From: JAHRAW01 sp965212085
Lineage (GTDB): Bacteria > Pseudomonadota > Gammaproteobacteria > Arenicellales > Poriferihabitantaceae
Direction of reading: 5' to 3'
DNA: 64,000 nucleotides
NCBI GenBank assembly: GCA_965212085.1
Contig: OZ243042.1
Location: 2,294,001 to 2,358,000, forward strand
In this document: positions 16,951-25,504 of the stretch, piece after piece
Numbering within the stretch: the stretch's first letter is position 1
Layout: every line of letters starts with the position of its first letter
The notes under the pieces: generated by a model
Told to the model about the DNA's origin: nothing
The model's database searches: none
The model's input: only the letters and a program-made list of their open reading frames with translations
Position numbers and translations under genes: made by a program

Positions 16951-19053
16951 ATGACCGCTATGACCAAGTCGCCCGCAAAGCAGCGCAAAAAAACCGAACG
17001 CCCCTACGGCTTGTGGCGCAGCCAAATGGCGCCGCAGGAACTGCTGTCCCAGCCGTCGGCGCCGATGTATCCGTTCCGCCACCGGGGGCGGTTGTACTGG
17101 CTGGAGGCGTTGACCGAAGAGGGCGGGCGCATCGCGCTGATGGCGCAGCGGGAGTGCGGCGCAAGCGCCAGCGAAAGTTTTTGCCTGACCCCGGCGCCGT
17201 TCAACATTCGCACCAGCGCCCACGAATACGGCGGGCGCTGCTTCTGCGTACTCGGCGAGCGGATCATTTTCAACAACTTCGCAGACGGGCGCGTGTACCG
17301 CCAGGACTTGTGCGCGGATTCCTTGCCGGTGCCGGCGCCGGTGGCGGTGACCCCATCACCGGCGGACGGCCGGACGGCGTGCTTCGCCGACCTTGTGCCG
17401 CTCAGCCGCTTCGGCGTGGTGATCGCGGTGATGGAAACCGGCGGCGGGGGGTGCGGGGATCGGGATCATTTGGTGGCCATCAACTTGTCCGAATCCGATG
17501 AAGCGGCGGGTCATGCCGGGGCCTGTGCGCCGCCGGTACGCGTGTTGTTGGAGGGCGGCGATTTTTATGCGTGTCCGGTGATCTCCCCGAACCAGTCGCA
17601 CATCGCGTGGATGGAATGGGACAACCCGTTTATGCCGTGGGATCAGAGCCGGCTGGTGAAGGCGGAATTGGTTGCCGGCGGCGGCGGGTCGCTGGAGATT
17701 CACGGGCAGCGGGTGCTGGTGGAGCGGGCCGGGCAAGCGGTGTGCCAGCCCGGTTTTCTCGATGACCGGCGGTTGTTGTTTGTGAGCGACAGCGACGACA
17801 ACGATTTCTGGAATTTCTTTTGCCATACCGATACCGATACCGATAATGAAATTGAGCAAATCACGGACGATGAATTTGAATACGGCGAAGGGCAGTGGCA
17901 GTTCGGGCAGCACCGCTGGCAGGGGGTTTCCGCGGACCAGATCATCGCCGTGGGCAGCCGCCACGAAGGCGACAGTTTGCTGGAGATTTCGCTCGGCAGC
18001 GGGAAAACCACCTTGCTATGCGAAGGTTTTGCGGTGTGCGCCCACTTGCACGGGGACGCCGTTGAGGGCGAGTTGCTGTTCATCGCTCGCTACGCCGACC
18101 GAGGCGCGGAAATCACGGCGCTGGATTTTCCGGGCGACTCGGCGCGTTCGGATCATTCCGGCCGGGCCGTTTATACATCGCCCTCCGCCGCCGCCCACGG
18201 TTGCAGCCAACCACAGCCCATCGCCTATCCGACCCGCGACGGCGCGCGCGCCTACGCCTATTTCTACGCGCCCTTCAATGACCGCTACCACGCCCCGCGC
18301 GGGACGAAGCCGCCGCTTTTGGTGGTGGTGCACGGCGGCCCCACCGGGCGCACCACGCCGGAGTTGCATCCCCTCAGGCAATACTTCACCTCCCTCGGCT
18401 ACGCGGTGCTCGACATCAACCACCGTGGCAGCACCGGTTACGGCCGTGCCTACCGGCAGAGTTTGCTCGGGCAGTGGGGCGAGATTGACGCCACGGACAT
18501 CGCCGACGGCGTCAACCACGTGGTCGAGCAAAACCTCGCCGATCCGGAACTCGTATTCATCCGCGGCGGCAGCGCCGGCGGATACGCGGTGCTGCGCGCG
18601 CTGACGCGGTTTCCGCAAATGTTTTGCGGCGGCGCCTGCTATTACGGCATCGGCAACCTGGTCACGCTGGCGCAGATCACGCATAAGTTTGAGGGCTACT
18701 ACACCGACCGCCTGATCGGTGAAAAATTTGATGCGGACAAAATCTACGACCCCGCCCACAACCCCGACAGCCGCTTCGTCGAACGCTCCCCGGTTTTTCA
18801 GTTGGAACGCCTGAGCAGTCCGCTGATCCTGTTCCAGGGCCTTGAAGATAAGGTGGTGCCCCCGGCGCTTTCCAGGGAAGTGGCCGAACGCCTCGGCAAA
18901 AAGGGCATTCAATACGAATACATTGAGTACGCCGACGAAGGGCACGGCTTTCGCCGCCTGCCGAACCGCGTGGATTCTTTGCAAAGGGAGACGGCGTTTT
19001 TTGCTTCCATCATTCGTGGGAAGGCCGGCGACTTGCGCCACCGGAAACTTTAA
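16951..19053 (+). CDS. S9 family prolyl-oligopeptidase-type peptidase
   Basis: 700 residues from ATG 16951. The N-terminal 400 residues form a beta-propeller-like region (repeated Trp/Tyr-rich strands such as PVISPNQSHIAWMEWD). The C-terminal alpha/beta-hydrolase domain has VVVHGGPTGRTTPEL, DINHRGSTGYGRAYR, the nucleophile in GGSAGGY, an Asp in FQGLEDKVVPP and a His in YADEGHGF, so the Ser-Asp-His triad is complete. No signal peptide is seen, so it is probably cytoplasmic and cleaves short peptides. An HTDTDTDNE stretch is encoded by a TACCGA hexamer repeat at about 17826-17844. Confidence 0.9.
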   Translation: MTAMTKSPAKQRKKTERPYGLWRSQMAPQELLSQPSAPMYPFRHRGRLYWLEALTEEGGRIALMAQRECGASASESFCLTPAPFNIRTSAHEYGGRCFCVLGERIIFNNFADGRVYRQDLCADSLPVPAPVAVTPSPADGRTACFADLVPLSRFGVVIAVMETGGGGCGDRDHLVAINLSESDEAAGHAGACAPPVRVLLEGGDFYACPVISPNQSHIAWMEWDNPFMPWDQSRLVKAELVAGGGGSLEIHGQRVLVERAGQAVCQPGFLDDRRLLFVSDSDDNDFWNFFCHTDTDTDNEIEQITDDEFEYGEGQWQFGQHRWQGVSADQIIAVGSRHEGDSLLEISLGSGKTTLLCEGFAVCAHLHGDAVEGELLFIARYADRGAEITALDFPGDSARSDHSGRAVYTSPSAAAHGCSQPQPIAYPTRDGARAYAYFYAPFNDRYHAPRGTKPPLLVVVHGGPTGRTTPELHPLRQYFTSLGYAVLDINHRGSTGYGRAYRQSLLGQWGEIDATDIADGVNHVVEQNLADPELVFIRGGSAGGYAVLRALTRFPQMFCGGACYYGIGNLVTLAQITHKFEGYYTDRLIGEKFDADKIYDPAHNPDSRFVERSPVFQLERLSSPLILFQGLEDKVVPPALSREVAERLGKKGIQYEYIEYADEGHGFRRLPNRVDSLQRETAFFASIIRGKAGDLRHRKL

Positions 19054-19103
19054 GACGGGTCACGCCCCCAACTCCCAACCCCCAACTATCAGCGGCTCAG
19101 CCC

Positions 19104-21395
19104 TCAGCGGTTGCCAAAATCATCCGGAAGATCCGGCGGCGGCGGGGGAAGCCGGTTCGGATGGGTGGAAGGCGCCGTTTCTGTGGGCTTCGGCGCGGAC
19201 GGTTTCATTCGCCGTTGGCCGACCCGCTGTTCCGGTTCGTGGGCGGCAAAATCCCGCCGGGTTGGTTTGGCCGGCGCGCGTTCGGTTGCGGCTGCGGTTG
19301 CGGGTGCAGTTCCAGTTCCGGTCCCGGTCGTGGCCGCTTTGGACTGAGCGTTTTGCGGCTTCGGCTGGCCTTGCCTGGAACCCTGACGCCCCCGCCGCTC
19401 CTGGCCGCCCGGTTTTTTCGGCTGGGCGGCGCGCGTTTCGCCCTGACCGCCGGCGCTCCGTTTGGCGGGTTGCCGCCTGCCGGACGCATCCGCCGTGCTT
19501 TTGCCGCCGCCGCCACTTCTTGGGCGTCTGGGCTGCTGCCCCCGGCGGTTTGAGCCTTGCCGGGCACCTCGTTTGGGGGCTGGCCGGGCGGCTTTTTCCG
19601 TATCCTCGGCGGGCTGCGGCTGTTCTTTGGCGGGCTTGTCTTCGGTGAACGCTTTCCACAAACGCCCCAATATCCCGCTTTCATCGGCGGGGCGCGGCGT
19701 TTTCGCTTCCGTTTTCGCTTCCGCTTTCGCATCTTTCACATTTTTCGCATCCTTCATTTCGGCGGTCTGGAGCGGGGCGATGCCCTGCTCGATCTGTTCC
19801 AGTTGGACGTGGGGCGTTTCCGCCGGCGCGGATTTGAAACTGGCGGTGAGGTCTTCTTCACGGTCGGCCAGTTCGACCGGCTGGCGGTAACTGGGGACGC
19901 CGGTCAGCGCCTCCAGTTCGTCGCTGCGCATGCGCTTGATTTGGAACTGCGGGCTGGCGAGTTGCTCCGAGGGAATGATGATGATCCGGGACGCCAGCCG
20001 CGATTCAAGTTGGTTGACTTCATACCGCTTCTCGTTGAGCAGGTAGGTCGCCATGTCCAGCGGCAGGAGCACCTGGATGGCCTCGGTATTCTCTTGCAGC
20101 GCTTTTTCCTCAATAAGCCGCAGCAGGCTCAGCGACGAGGACACCACGTTGCGGATGGTGCCGGTGCCCTGGCAGCGCGGGCAGGCCCGGTAGTTGGCGT
20201 CGCTCAGGGAAGAGCGCAGGCGCTGGCGCGACATTTCCAGCAGGCCGAAGCGCGATATTTTGCCCACCTGCACCCGCGCGCGGTCCGGTTGGAGGGCTTC
20301 CTTGAGGCGCGTTTCCACGGCGCGCTGGTTGCGGGATATGGTCATGTCAATGAGGTCAATCACCACCAGGCCGCCGAGGTCGCGGACGCGCAGCTGGCGG
20401 GCGATCTCATCGGCCGCTTCGAGGTTGGTCTGCAGCGCGGTTTCCTCGATGTCGGCGCCCCTGGTGGCGCGCGCCGAGTTGACGTCGATGGAAATCAGCG
20501 CTTCGGTGTGGTCAATGACCACCGAGCCGCCGGACGGCAGGCGCACTTCGCGCTTGAACGCCGATTCGATCTGGTGCTCGATCTGGAAGCGCGAGAACAA
20601 CGGCACGTTGTCGCTGTAGTATTTCAGTTTGGTGAGGTTGTGGGGCATCACCTGGTGCATGAAGCGCCTGGCGCGTTCGTGGATCTCGCGGTCGTCAACG
20701 ATGATTTCGGCGATGTCCGCGCCGAGGTAATCGCGGATGGAGCGCACGATGAGGTTGCTCTCCTGGTGGATGAGGCGCGGGGCCTTGAGTTCCGCGGCGG
20801 CGGTTTCGATGGTGTCCCACAACTTGAGCAGGAAGTCGAGATCCCACTGCAACTCTTCGGGGCTGCGGCCAATACCGGCGGTGCGCGCGATCAGGGCGTG
20901 CTGGTCGCCGACCTTGAGGTTGGCGAGAACCTGGCGCAGGTCCATTCTTTCTTCGCCGGACACCCGCCGCGAGATTCCGCCGCCCTTGGGATTGTTCGGC
21001 ATGAACACCAGGAAGCGCCCGGCGAGGCTGACGAAGGTGGTCAACGCCGCGCCCTTGGCGCCGCGCTCGTCCTTGTTGACCTGCACCACCATTTCCTGGC
21101 CTTCCTTGATTTCCTCGGCGATCTTGACGCCGCTGATGGGGGTTTTGGAATCGTACTGGCCGAAGTACCCCCGGTAGATTTCCTTGAGCGGCAAAAAGCC
21201 CTGGCGCTCGGCGCCGTAGTCCACGAACGCCGCTTCCAGGCCGGGTTCGACCTTGGTGATCACGGCCTTGTAGATGTTGCCCTTTTTCTCGGCGCGTACC
21301 GCCGATTCGAGGTCGAGGTCAACGAGGTGTTGCCCATCAACGATGGCGACCCGGAGTTCTTCCGGATGCGTGGCGTTAAACAACATTCTTTTCAT
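19104..21395 (-). CDS. rne: Ribonuclease E
   Basis: 763 residues from ATG 21395. Endoribonuclease of mRNA decay and rRNA/tRNA processing. An S1 domain (about 37-120, KAVITKVEPGLEAAFVDYG) is followed by the 5'-sensor and DNase-I-like subdomains. The metal-binding aspartates are at about 304 (SIDVNSARATRG) and 347 (VVIDLIDM), and the zinc-link CPRC is at 405-408; these match E. coli RNase E positions almost exactly. The C-terminal part (from about 520) is low-complexity, with AEAKTEAKT runs and Arg/Gly/Gln-rich blocks that should bind RNA or partners, but is shorter than in E. coli (1061 residues). The family autoregulates through its 5' leader; a 1 kb gap lies upstream. Confidence 0.95.
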   Translation of the reverse strand: MKRMLFNATHPEELRVAIVDGQHLVDLDLESAVRAEKKGNIYKAVITKVEPGLEAAFVDYGAERQGFLPLKEIYRGYFGQYDSKTPISGVKIAEEIKEGQEMVVQVNKDERGAKGAALTTFVSLAGRFLVFMPNNPKGGGISRRVSGEERMDLRQVLANLKVGDQHALIARTAGIGRSPEELQWDLDFLLKLWDTIETAAAELKAPRLIHQESNLIVRSIRDYLGADIAEIIVDDREIHERARRFMHQVMPHNLTKLKYYSDNVPLFSRFQIEHQIESAFKREVRLPSGGSVVIDHTEALISIDVNSARATRGADIEETALQTNLEAADEIARQLRVRDLGGLVVIDLIDMTISRNQRAVETRLKEALQPDRARVQVGKISRFGLLEMSRQRLRSSLSDANYRACPRCQGTGTIRNVVSSSLSLLRLIEEKALQENTEAIQVLLPLDMATYLLNEKRYEVNQLESRLASRIIIIPSEQLASPQFQIKRMRSDELEALTGVPSYRQPVELADREEDLTASFKSAPAETPHVQLEQIEQGIAPLQTAEMKDAKNVKDAKAEAKTEAKTPRPADESGILGRLWKAFTEDKPAKEQPQPAEDTEKAARPAPKRGARQGSNRRGQQPRRPRSGGGGKSTADASGRRQPAKRSAGGQGETRAAQPKKPGGQERRGRQGSRQGQPKPQNAQSKAATTGTGTGTAPATAAATERAPAKPTRRDFAAHEPEQRVGQRRMKPSAPKPTETAPSTHPNRLPPPPPDLPDDFGNR

Positions 21396-21916
21396 TGTCA
21401 ATTTCTCCGGCGCGCGAACCCGCAGGGGAGTGCCCCGCAGGCCCGATGGCGCTGTCGGGCTGCCCGGCCGGCGACGGACGGGCAGCGTGTCAGGTCAACG
21501 GAGGCGTGATACGGAGAGAGGAGTTTGGTTGAAGCGGGGGGATTGCCGAATCAGCGGTGGCAAGTATCAGTACGAATACCGATACAACCCTGATGCCGGC
21601 GACCCAACCCCGCAGTCCGGCGTCTGGCGCGGCTGCGGATGATCGTTTCACCGGCTGGCGGCCCCGGTTCTTGCACACGCAAATTCGGAGCCGACGGCAA
21701 TTTTCCGTCTTCGGGGGGGAACCATAAACGACGCGGCAAACGGCGGGCTTCGGTAAGACCGACGAGACCGGTGGCGATGCCAGCGGTCTTGATGCCGGTC
21801 AACGCCCGCTTGAAAGGCGTGTCCGACAGCGTTGGGCGGCGCTTGCCACCCGGGCGGTCTCCTGATTGGTTTTCAAGAGTTATGTCTTTGTTTATCAATG
21901 AATTAGCGGTTAATGT

Positions 21917-21939
21917 GAACCAATTCTATGAACTGGTTC
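21917..21939. promoter_or_regulatory. Operator-like palindrome upstream of rne
   Basis: GAACCAATTC and GAACTGGTTC face each other across a 3-base spacer (TAT), with one mismatch in ten pairs. It sits in a short AT-rich island about 520 bp upstream of the rne start. The size and symmetry fit a dimeric regulator site; which regulator is unknown. Confidence 0.4.
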
Positions 21940-22340
21940 GGCCAATCCCGCCGGATTCGTTGAATGGAAGCCGCAATTTTTTAATGCCGTTTTGTTGCCG
22001 TTGTTGGTGAAACCCCGGTGTCGTAGCCGCCGCTCGGGCCGCCACGCTAACCTTGAACCTTGTCTCTCAATACCTGGGCGCCTCCGCCCAATTGTGGTGG
22101 CAATGTGCCAATCGCGCCAATAGGTCAGGCGTCAGCGTTCGGCCACCGGTTAACTTTTCACTGGGTTTGTTCGGCTGGATCGGTCGGCTGAGCCGGTCGG
22201 GTACCCCCGACATTCCGTAATCCACTGAACAAACGCGTGAAATGTAACAGGCCTGAGCCGGGAATGCAAGGCGCCGGGCCGGTAACCTCAGGGCGTTCCC
22301 CCTTTTATGGGCTTGTGGACTACCCATCCGGCGGTTTTTC

Positions 22341-22349
22341 TGGTATAAA
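22341..22349 (+). promoter_or_regulatory. Extended -10 promoter of rpmB-rpmG
   Basis: TGGTATAAA fits the extended -10 form TGnTATAAT at all but the last base. It lies 45 bases before the rpmB ATG. No good -35 is visible, as expected for extended -10 promoters. Confidence 0.5.
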
Positions 22350-22393
22350 GCGCGCCCATTTCGTCAAAACCCAGCCACGGCGCACTACACATC

Positions 22394-22630
22394 ATGGCCA
22401 GAGTATGTCAAGTTACCGGAAAGAAGACCATGAGCGGCAACCACGTCTCTCATGCCCACAACAAAACCCGGCGCAAGTTCCTGCCTAACCTGCACCACCG
22501 CCGTTTCTGGGTGGAAAGCGAGAATCGCTGGGTGAAACTGCGGATTTCCGCCGCCGGCCTGCGCGTTATTGACAAAAAGGGCATTGACGCGGTGCTGCGC
22601 GATATCCGCGCCCGCGACGGGCGGGTCTGA
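22394..22630 (+). CDS. rpmB: Ribosomal protein bL28
   Basis: 78 residues, standard length. MARVCQVTGKKTMSGNHVSH and the NLHHRRFWVESENRWVKLR segment are diagnostic of L28, a large-subunit protein. It is followed by rpmG (bL33) after 67 bases, the classic bacterial pair. The spacer contains a CCAACCCC-type short repeat. Confidence 0.97.
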   Translation: MARVCQVTGKKTMSGNHVSHAHNKTRRKFLPNLHHRRFWVESENRWVKLRISAAGLRVIDKKGIDAVLRDIRARDGRV

Positions 22631-22697
22631 CCCCCTGACCTCCAACATCCAACCCCAAACCCCAAACTGAAACCGAGCGACCGGGAGCGAGCGAATC

Positions 22698-22853
22698 ATG
22701 CGAGAGAAAATCAAACTGGTGTCCAGCGCCGGCACCGGCCACTTCTACACCACCACCAAGAACAAGCGCACCATGACCGGGAAAATGGAGATCAAAAAGT
22801 ACGACCCGGTGGTCCGCAAGCACGTGCTCTACAAGGAAGGGAAAATTAAATAA
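22698..22853 (+). CDS. rpmG: Ribosomal protein bL33
   Basis: 51 residues, MREKIKLVSSAGTGHFYTTT...KMEIKKYDPVVRKHVLYKE. The sequence is full length for L33. It lacks the four zinc-binding cysteines, so it is the zinc-free form typical of Gammaproteobacteria. It is the second gene of the rpmB-rpmG operon, and ends just before a repeat-filled gap. Confidence 0.96.
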   Translation: MREKIKLVSSAGTGHFYTTTKNKRTMTGKMEIKKYDPVVRKHVLYKEGKIK

Positions 22854-22868
22854 TGGCGGGCAAGTAGT

Positions 22869-22909
22869 CGATAACCGACTGGCCGACCGGCTTACCCGCC
22901 GGACTGGAT
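22869..22909. repeat. Direct repeat, left copy flanking composite element
   Basis: CGATAACCGAC then CCGGCTTACCCGCCGG and ACTGGAT; the copy at 23154-23186 has the same blocks but lacks an 8-base TGGCCGAC insertion. It is a second copy of the 3' end of the dioxygenase gene. Confidence 0.7.
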
Positions 22910-23134
22910 TCCCGACACAATGAAAAATATGGTCGCTGCGCTCCCTATTTTTCTATCGTCCGGGAATGACATCGTGGGTGTGCGGGGGGTGTTGGGTGGG
23001 TGGCAAAAAATAACAGCAATGCTTGGCCGATCCCGTTGCCCGTCTTTACATCTACGCCGTCATTCCCGAGCGTTAGTGTCCGTTGCCGCGTTGTTTGCGG
23101 CTTACGGACACTTGGCGCTCTCGGGAATCCAGTG
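22905..23134. mobile_element. Composite A-B hairpin element, copy 1
   Basis: Repeat A at 22905-22970 (TGGATTCCCGA ... TCCGGGAATGAC, with complementary GAAAAATA/TATTTTTC inner arms) and repeat B at 23058-23134 (GTCATTCCCGAG ... CTCGGGAATCCA, with GTGTCCGT and ACGGACAC inner arms). The outer ends TGGATTCCCGA and TCGGGAATCCA are inverted. The linker of 87 bp differs from those of the other copies. No open reading frame of note. Confidence 0.7.
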
Positions 23135-23153
23135 TTCAGCCGACAGTGCTCGC

Positions 23154-23186
23154 CGATAACCGACCGGCTTACCCGCCGGACTGGAT
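23154..23186. repeat. Direct repeat, right copy flanking composite element
   Basis: Second copy of the sequence at 22869-22909; it spans the stop codon and last codons of the TauD-like gene. The arrangement suggests that the gene end was duplicated when the element inserted, or recombination between neighbouring copies. Confidence 0.7.
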
Positions 23187-24146
23187 GCCGGTGTTATCGC
23201 CGATGCGATCATAATACCGCGCCCGTAACACTAGCCGTCCCAAACTTCCGGCGGCGTCGGTAAAGGCGGCGCGGTTGTGCAGCACGTTGTTGCTGATGAC
23301 GCCTTCCCCCGCCGCGAACCGGTGGGTCAGGATGTGGGGGTTGTCCGGGTCGTCGAGGATGGCGCGAATCTCCGCCAACGCCGTGCGCACCGGGCGCGAC
23401 TCTTTCCAGTGAATGTGCCGCTTTCGCAGGGTGAAGTCCATCTGCAATCGTCCGCCGGTGCTGCCGGTGCCATCGGTGATGGAAAACACCGGCCCGGTGT
23501 GCGCCGCCCGCGCCGTGCCGCCGGCCTGAATACCGGGGGGTATGGTCATCACGTCGCCGGCGAACAGGCAGGCGGCGAGGGCCGGGTCGCGGTCGCGCAG
23601 CAGCAGGTACAAAATCTCATGATCAAGAAAGCGGTTTTCCCCGCCGGCGGCGGCGGCGCGGATGGTGTGCATGGCGAAGCCGTTGATGCGTTCCGCGGGC
23701 GGGTTGTAGTAGCCGTCGGTGTGCCAGTTGAGGGCGCGGTTGTCGTAGGGAATGTATGCCCGCCGCCGCGCATCATCGGCGACCCGGATTTCGCTGACGC
23801 CGGATGAATGGGCAAACGGATTGACCGCCGGCCGGCCAAATCCCGCCTGCCGGCACAGGCCGGTGAACGCGCGGTGGCCGAATGCGGTGGCGGTATCGGT
23901 GCGGTATAGCGCGAAGTTCATGGCGCTGATTCGCTCGCCCAGCGCCGACAATTCCGCCTGTGCAAGACGCGCCGGGTCCTGAATCTCCACAAATGGCGCT
24001 TCCAGATAACGCCCCACGCGCGCCAGTTTTTGCGCCCGCCAGCGTTGGTAGCGCGTTGGGTCGTTTATGACGGATTGATCCAGGGGGGGCGGGTCCTGGC
24101 CGCCGCGTTCATTGACCGTGGGTTGTTTGTTCGCGATTGCCGACAT
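23169..24146 (-). CDS. TauD/TfdA family Fe(II)/2-oxoglutarate dioxygenase
   Basis: 325 residues. The facial-triad HxD is in NWHTDGYYNP, the distal His in NNVLHNRAAF, and the 2-oxoglutarate-binding Arg is probably in the C-terminal RLVLRARYYDR. An N-terminal region with QRWRAQKLARVGRYLEAPFVEIQDP precedes the jelly-roll. Members oxidise small molecules such as taurine, carnitine or gamma-butyrobetaine; the substrate here cannot be read from sequence. It stands alone, tail-to-tail with rpmG. Its last codons overlap the direct repeat described at 23154. Confidence 0.82.
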   Translation of the reverse strand: MSAIANKQPTVNERGGQDPPPLDQSVINDPTRYQRWRAQKLARVGRYLEAPFVEIQDPARLAQAELSALGERISAMNFALYRTDTATAFGHRAFTGLCRQAGFGRPAVNPFAHSSGVSEIRVADDARRRAYIPYDNRALNWHTDGYYNPPAERINGFAMHTIRAAAAGGENRFLDHEILYLLLRDRDPALAACLFAGDVMTIPPGIQAGGTARAAHTGPVFSITDGTGSTGGRLQMDFTLRKRHIHWKESRPVRTALAEIRAILDDPDNPHILTHRFAAGEGVISNNVLHNRAAFTDAAGSLGRLVLRARYYDRIGDNTGIQSGG

Positions 24147-24208
24147 TGCGGCGCTATTGTAGGCGATTATGGCCGGGCGGAAGTGTTCGGCGGCGGCGCC
24201 GTAAAACC

Positions 24209-25339
24209 CTACCCCCGCAGCGTCTCCTTCCGCAGCCAGCGCACCACCCCGGCCAGCGCTTCCTGCCGGGAATGACCCTGCTCCAGCGCACGGTAGTACA
24301 CCTTTAACTGGCGGTGGGCGCTGGTGCCCCGGCGCAGGATGGTGCGCGCGTGTTTGACTTCGGAGACGCAGTCCAGGGCTTCGGCGTCTTCTTTGATGTG
24401 CTCAAGGATTTCGTCCAGCAGTTCCGAATACGGCACGATGGAACCGCGCCCAAAATCAATCAGCCCGCGGTCAATGCCGTAGCGGTGCGCGCGCCAGCGG
24501 TTTTCTTCGAGCAGCCAGGTGGAGTACTGCCGCCATCTTTGGTTGGCAAGCCGCAGCCGCAGCAGCAACCGCAGCCAGCACTGGAACAACGCCGCCACGC
24601 AGGCCGCGTCCTTGAGCGTGGTGCATAAATCGGCGATGCGCATCTCCAGGGTCGGGTAGCGCGCGCTGGGGCGCAGGTCCCACCAGATCTTGGTGGCGTC
24701 TTCGATGATGCCGGTGTTGACCAGCACGCCGACGTGGCGCTGAAAATCCGAGTAGGTGTCAAAGGGATGGGGCATGCCGGTGCGCGGCATCTCCCCCCAT
24801 ACCGATATGCGGTAGGACTTGAGGCCGGTGTCGGCGCCGTGCCAGAACGGCGAGGAGGTGCTGAGCGCCAGCAGGTGCGGGAGGATGTAACTCGCCTGGT
24901 TCATCAAATCAATTCGCAGGTCGTCGTCGTCAATGCCGACGTGGACGTGCATACCGCTGATCAGCAGGCGGCGCACCACCTCCTGCAAATCCTCGGCGAG
25001 CGCCGCGTAGCGCGCCTTGTTGGTAATGTGCTGGTCGTGGGCGTTGGCAAACGGATGGGTTGAAGCGGCGATGACCGCCATGTCGTGCTCGGCGGCGACA
25101 TCGGCCACCGTCGCCCGCAAGTGCGCCAACTCCCGCCGCGCCTCGCCCACCGAGCGGCATACCGGCGTACCCACTTCCACCTGGGATTGCAGGAATTCCG
25201 GGGACACGGTTTTGCCGAGTTTGCGCTTCATCGCCGGCATCAGCGAACGCGGCACTTTACGCACCAGGTCGCCGGTGTCGGGGTTCACGAGCATGTACTC
25301 TTCTTCAATGCCGATGGTAAAACTCGTGGTGTTCAGCAT
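24209..25339 (-). CDS. Carboxylate-amine ligase, GCS2 (YbdK) family
   Basis: 376 residues. FTIGIEEEYMLV, STHPFANAHDQHIT, GMHVHVGIDDDDLR, STSSPFWHGADTGLKSYR and WWDLRPSARYPTLEMRIAD are the conserved motifs of the GCS2 glutamate-cysteine-ligase-like family. YbdK has weak gamma-glutamylcysteine ligase activity in vitro; the physiological role is not settled. It is followed by the dioxygenase gene on the same strand after 62 bases and diverges from the homocysteine methyltransferase. Confidence 0.88.
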   Translation of the reverse strand: MLNTTSFTIGIEEEYMLVNPDTGDLVRKVPRSLMPAMKRKLGKTVSPEFLQSQVEVGTPVCRSVGEARRELAHLRATVADVAAEHDMAVIAASTHPFANAHDQHITNKARYAALAEDLQEVVRRLLISGMHVHVGIDDDDLRIDLMNQASYILPHLLALSTSSPFWHGADTGLKSYRISVWGEMPRTGMPHPFDTYSDFQRHVGVLVNTGIIEDATKIWWDLRPSARYPTLEMRIADLCTTLKDAACVAALFQCWLRLLLRLRLANQRWRQYSTWLLEENRWRAHRYGIDRGLIDFGRGSIVPYSELLDEILEHIKEDAEALDCVSEVKHARTILRRGTSAHRQLKVYYRALEQGHSRQEALAGVVRWLRKETLRG

Positions 25340-25457
25340 GGCGGGTTCCGGTGGGGCGGGCTGCGTTCAGGCGCTCCACGATTGCACAGCGCGCCGCTCA
25401 GGTCAAGTTTGCCGGCGTTTGTGTGGCGGTGCTGATGCCATTTGCGTTTCCCTGGGC

Positions 25458-25463
25458 TATAAT
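25458..25463 (+). promoter_or_regulatory. -10 box before the homocysteine methyltransferase gene
   Basis: A perfect TATAAT inside GGGCTATAATCCGCC, 42 bases before the ATG. The same GCTATAATCCGCC core precedes lptD at 29942, and a GGCTATAAT core precedes the thioesterase at 41763. No convincing -35 is seen. Confidence 0.5.
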
Positions 25464-25504
25464 CCGCCGTCCACTTCCGGGGAGGCTGGAGAGGCGTTCT
25501 GGCA

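Larger units (their letters stand above)
21396..22393. other. 1-kb gap between divergent rne and rpmB
   Basis: No gene is supported here. Short frames exist on both strands but none shows a recognisable domain. The half next to rne probably contains its promoter and long leader. At 21890-21940 the sequence turns AT-rich and contains a near-perfect palindrome (21917-21939). On the rpmB side there is an extended -10 promoter (22341-22349). I looked for RNase P RNA, tmRNA and 4.5S RNA signatures and did not see them. Confidence 0.5.
22854..23168. other. Repeat-filled gap between rpmG and the TauD-like gene
   Basis: No gene. It holds one composite A-B element (22905-23134) bracketed by direct copies of a CGATAACCGAC...CCGGCTTACCCGCCGGACTGGAT sequence (22869-22909 and 23154-23186). 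The right copy forms the last codons of the neighbouring dioxygenase gene. Confidence 0.7.

Noticed and set aside
21551..21898. 115-codon minus-strand frame upstream of rne
   Set aside because: TTG start, no known domain, Arg/Pro-rich composition; it is better explained as leader or spacer sequence.
21396..22250. RNase P RNA or tmRNA gene in the rne-rpmB gap
   Set aside because: The conserved core sequences of these RNAs were not found on either strand.
25340..25504. SAM- or cobalamin-type riboswitch before the homocysteine methyltransferase gene
   Set aside because: The leader after the -10 box is only about 35 bases, too short, and no riboswitch core is recognisable.
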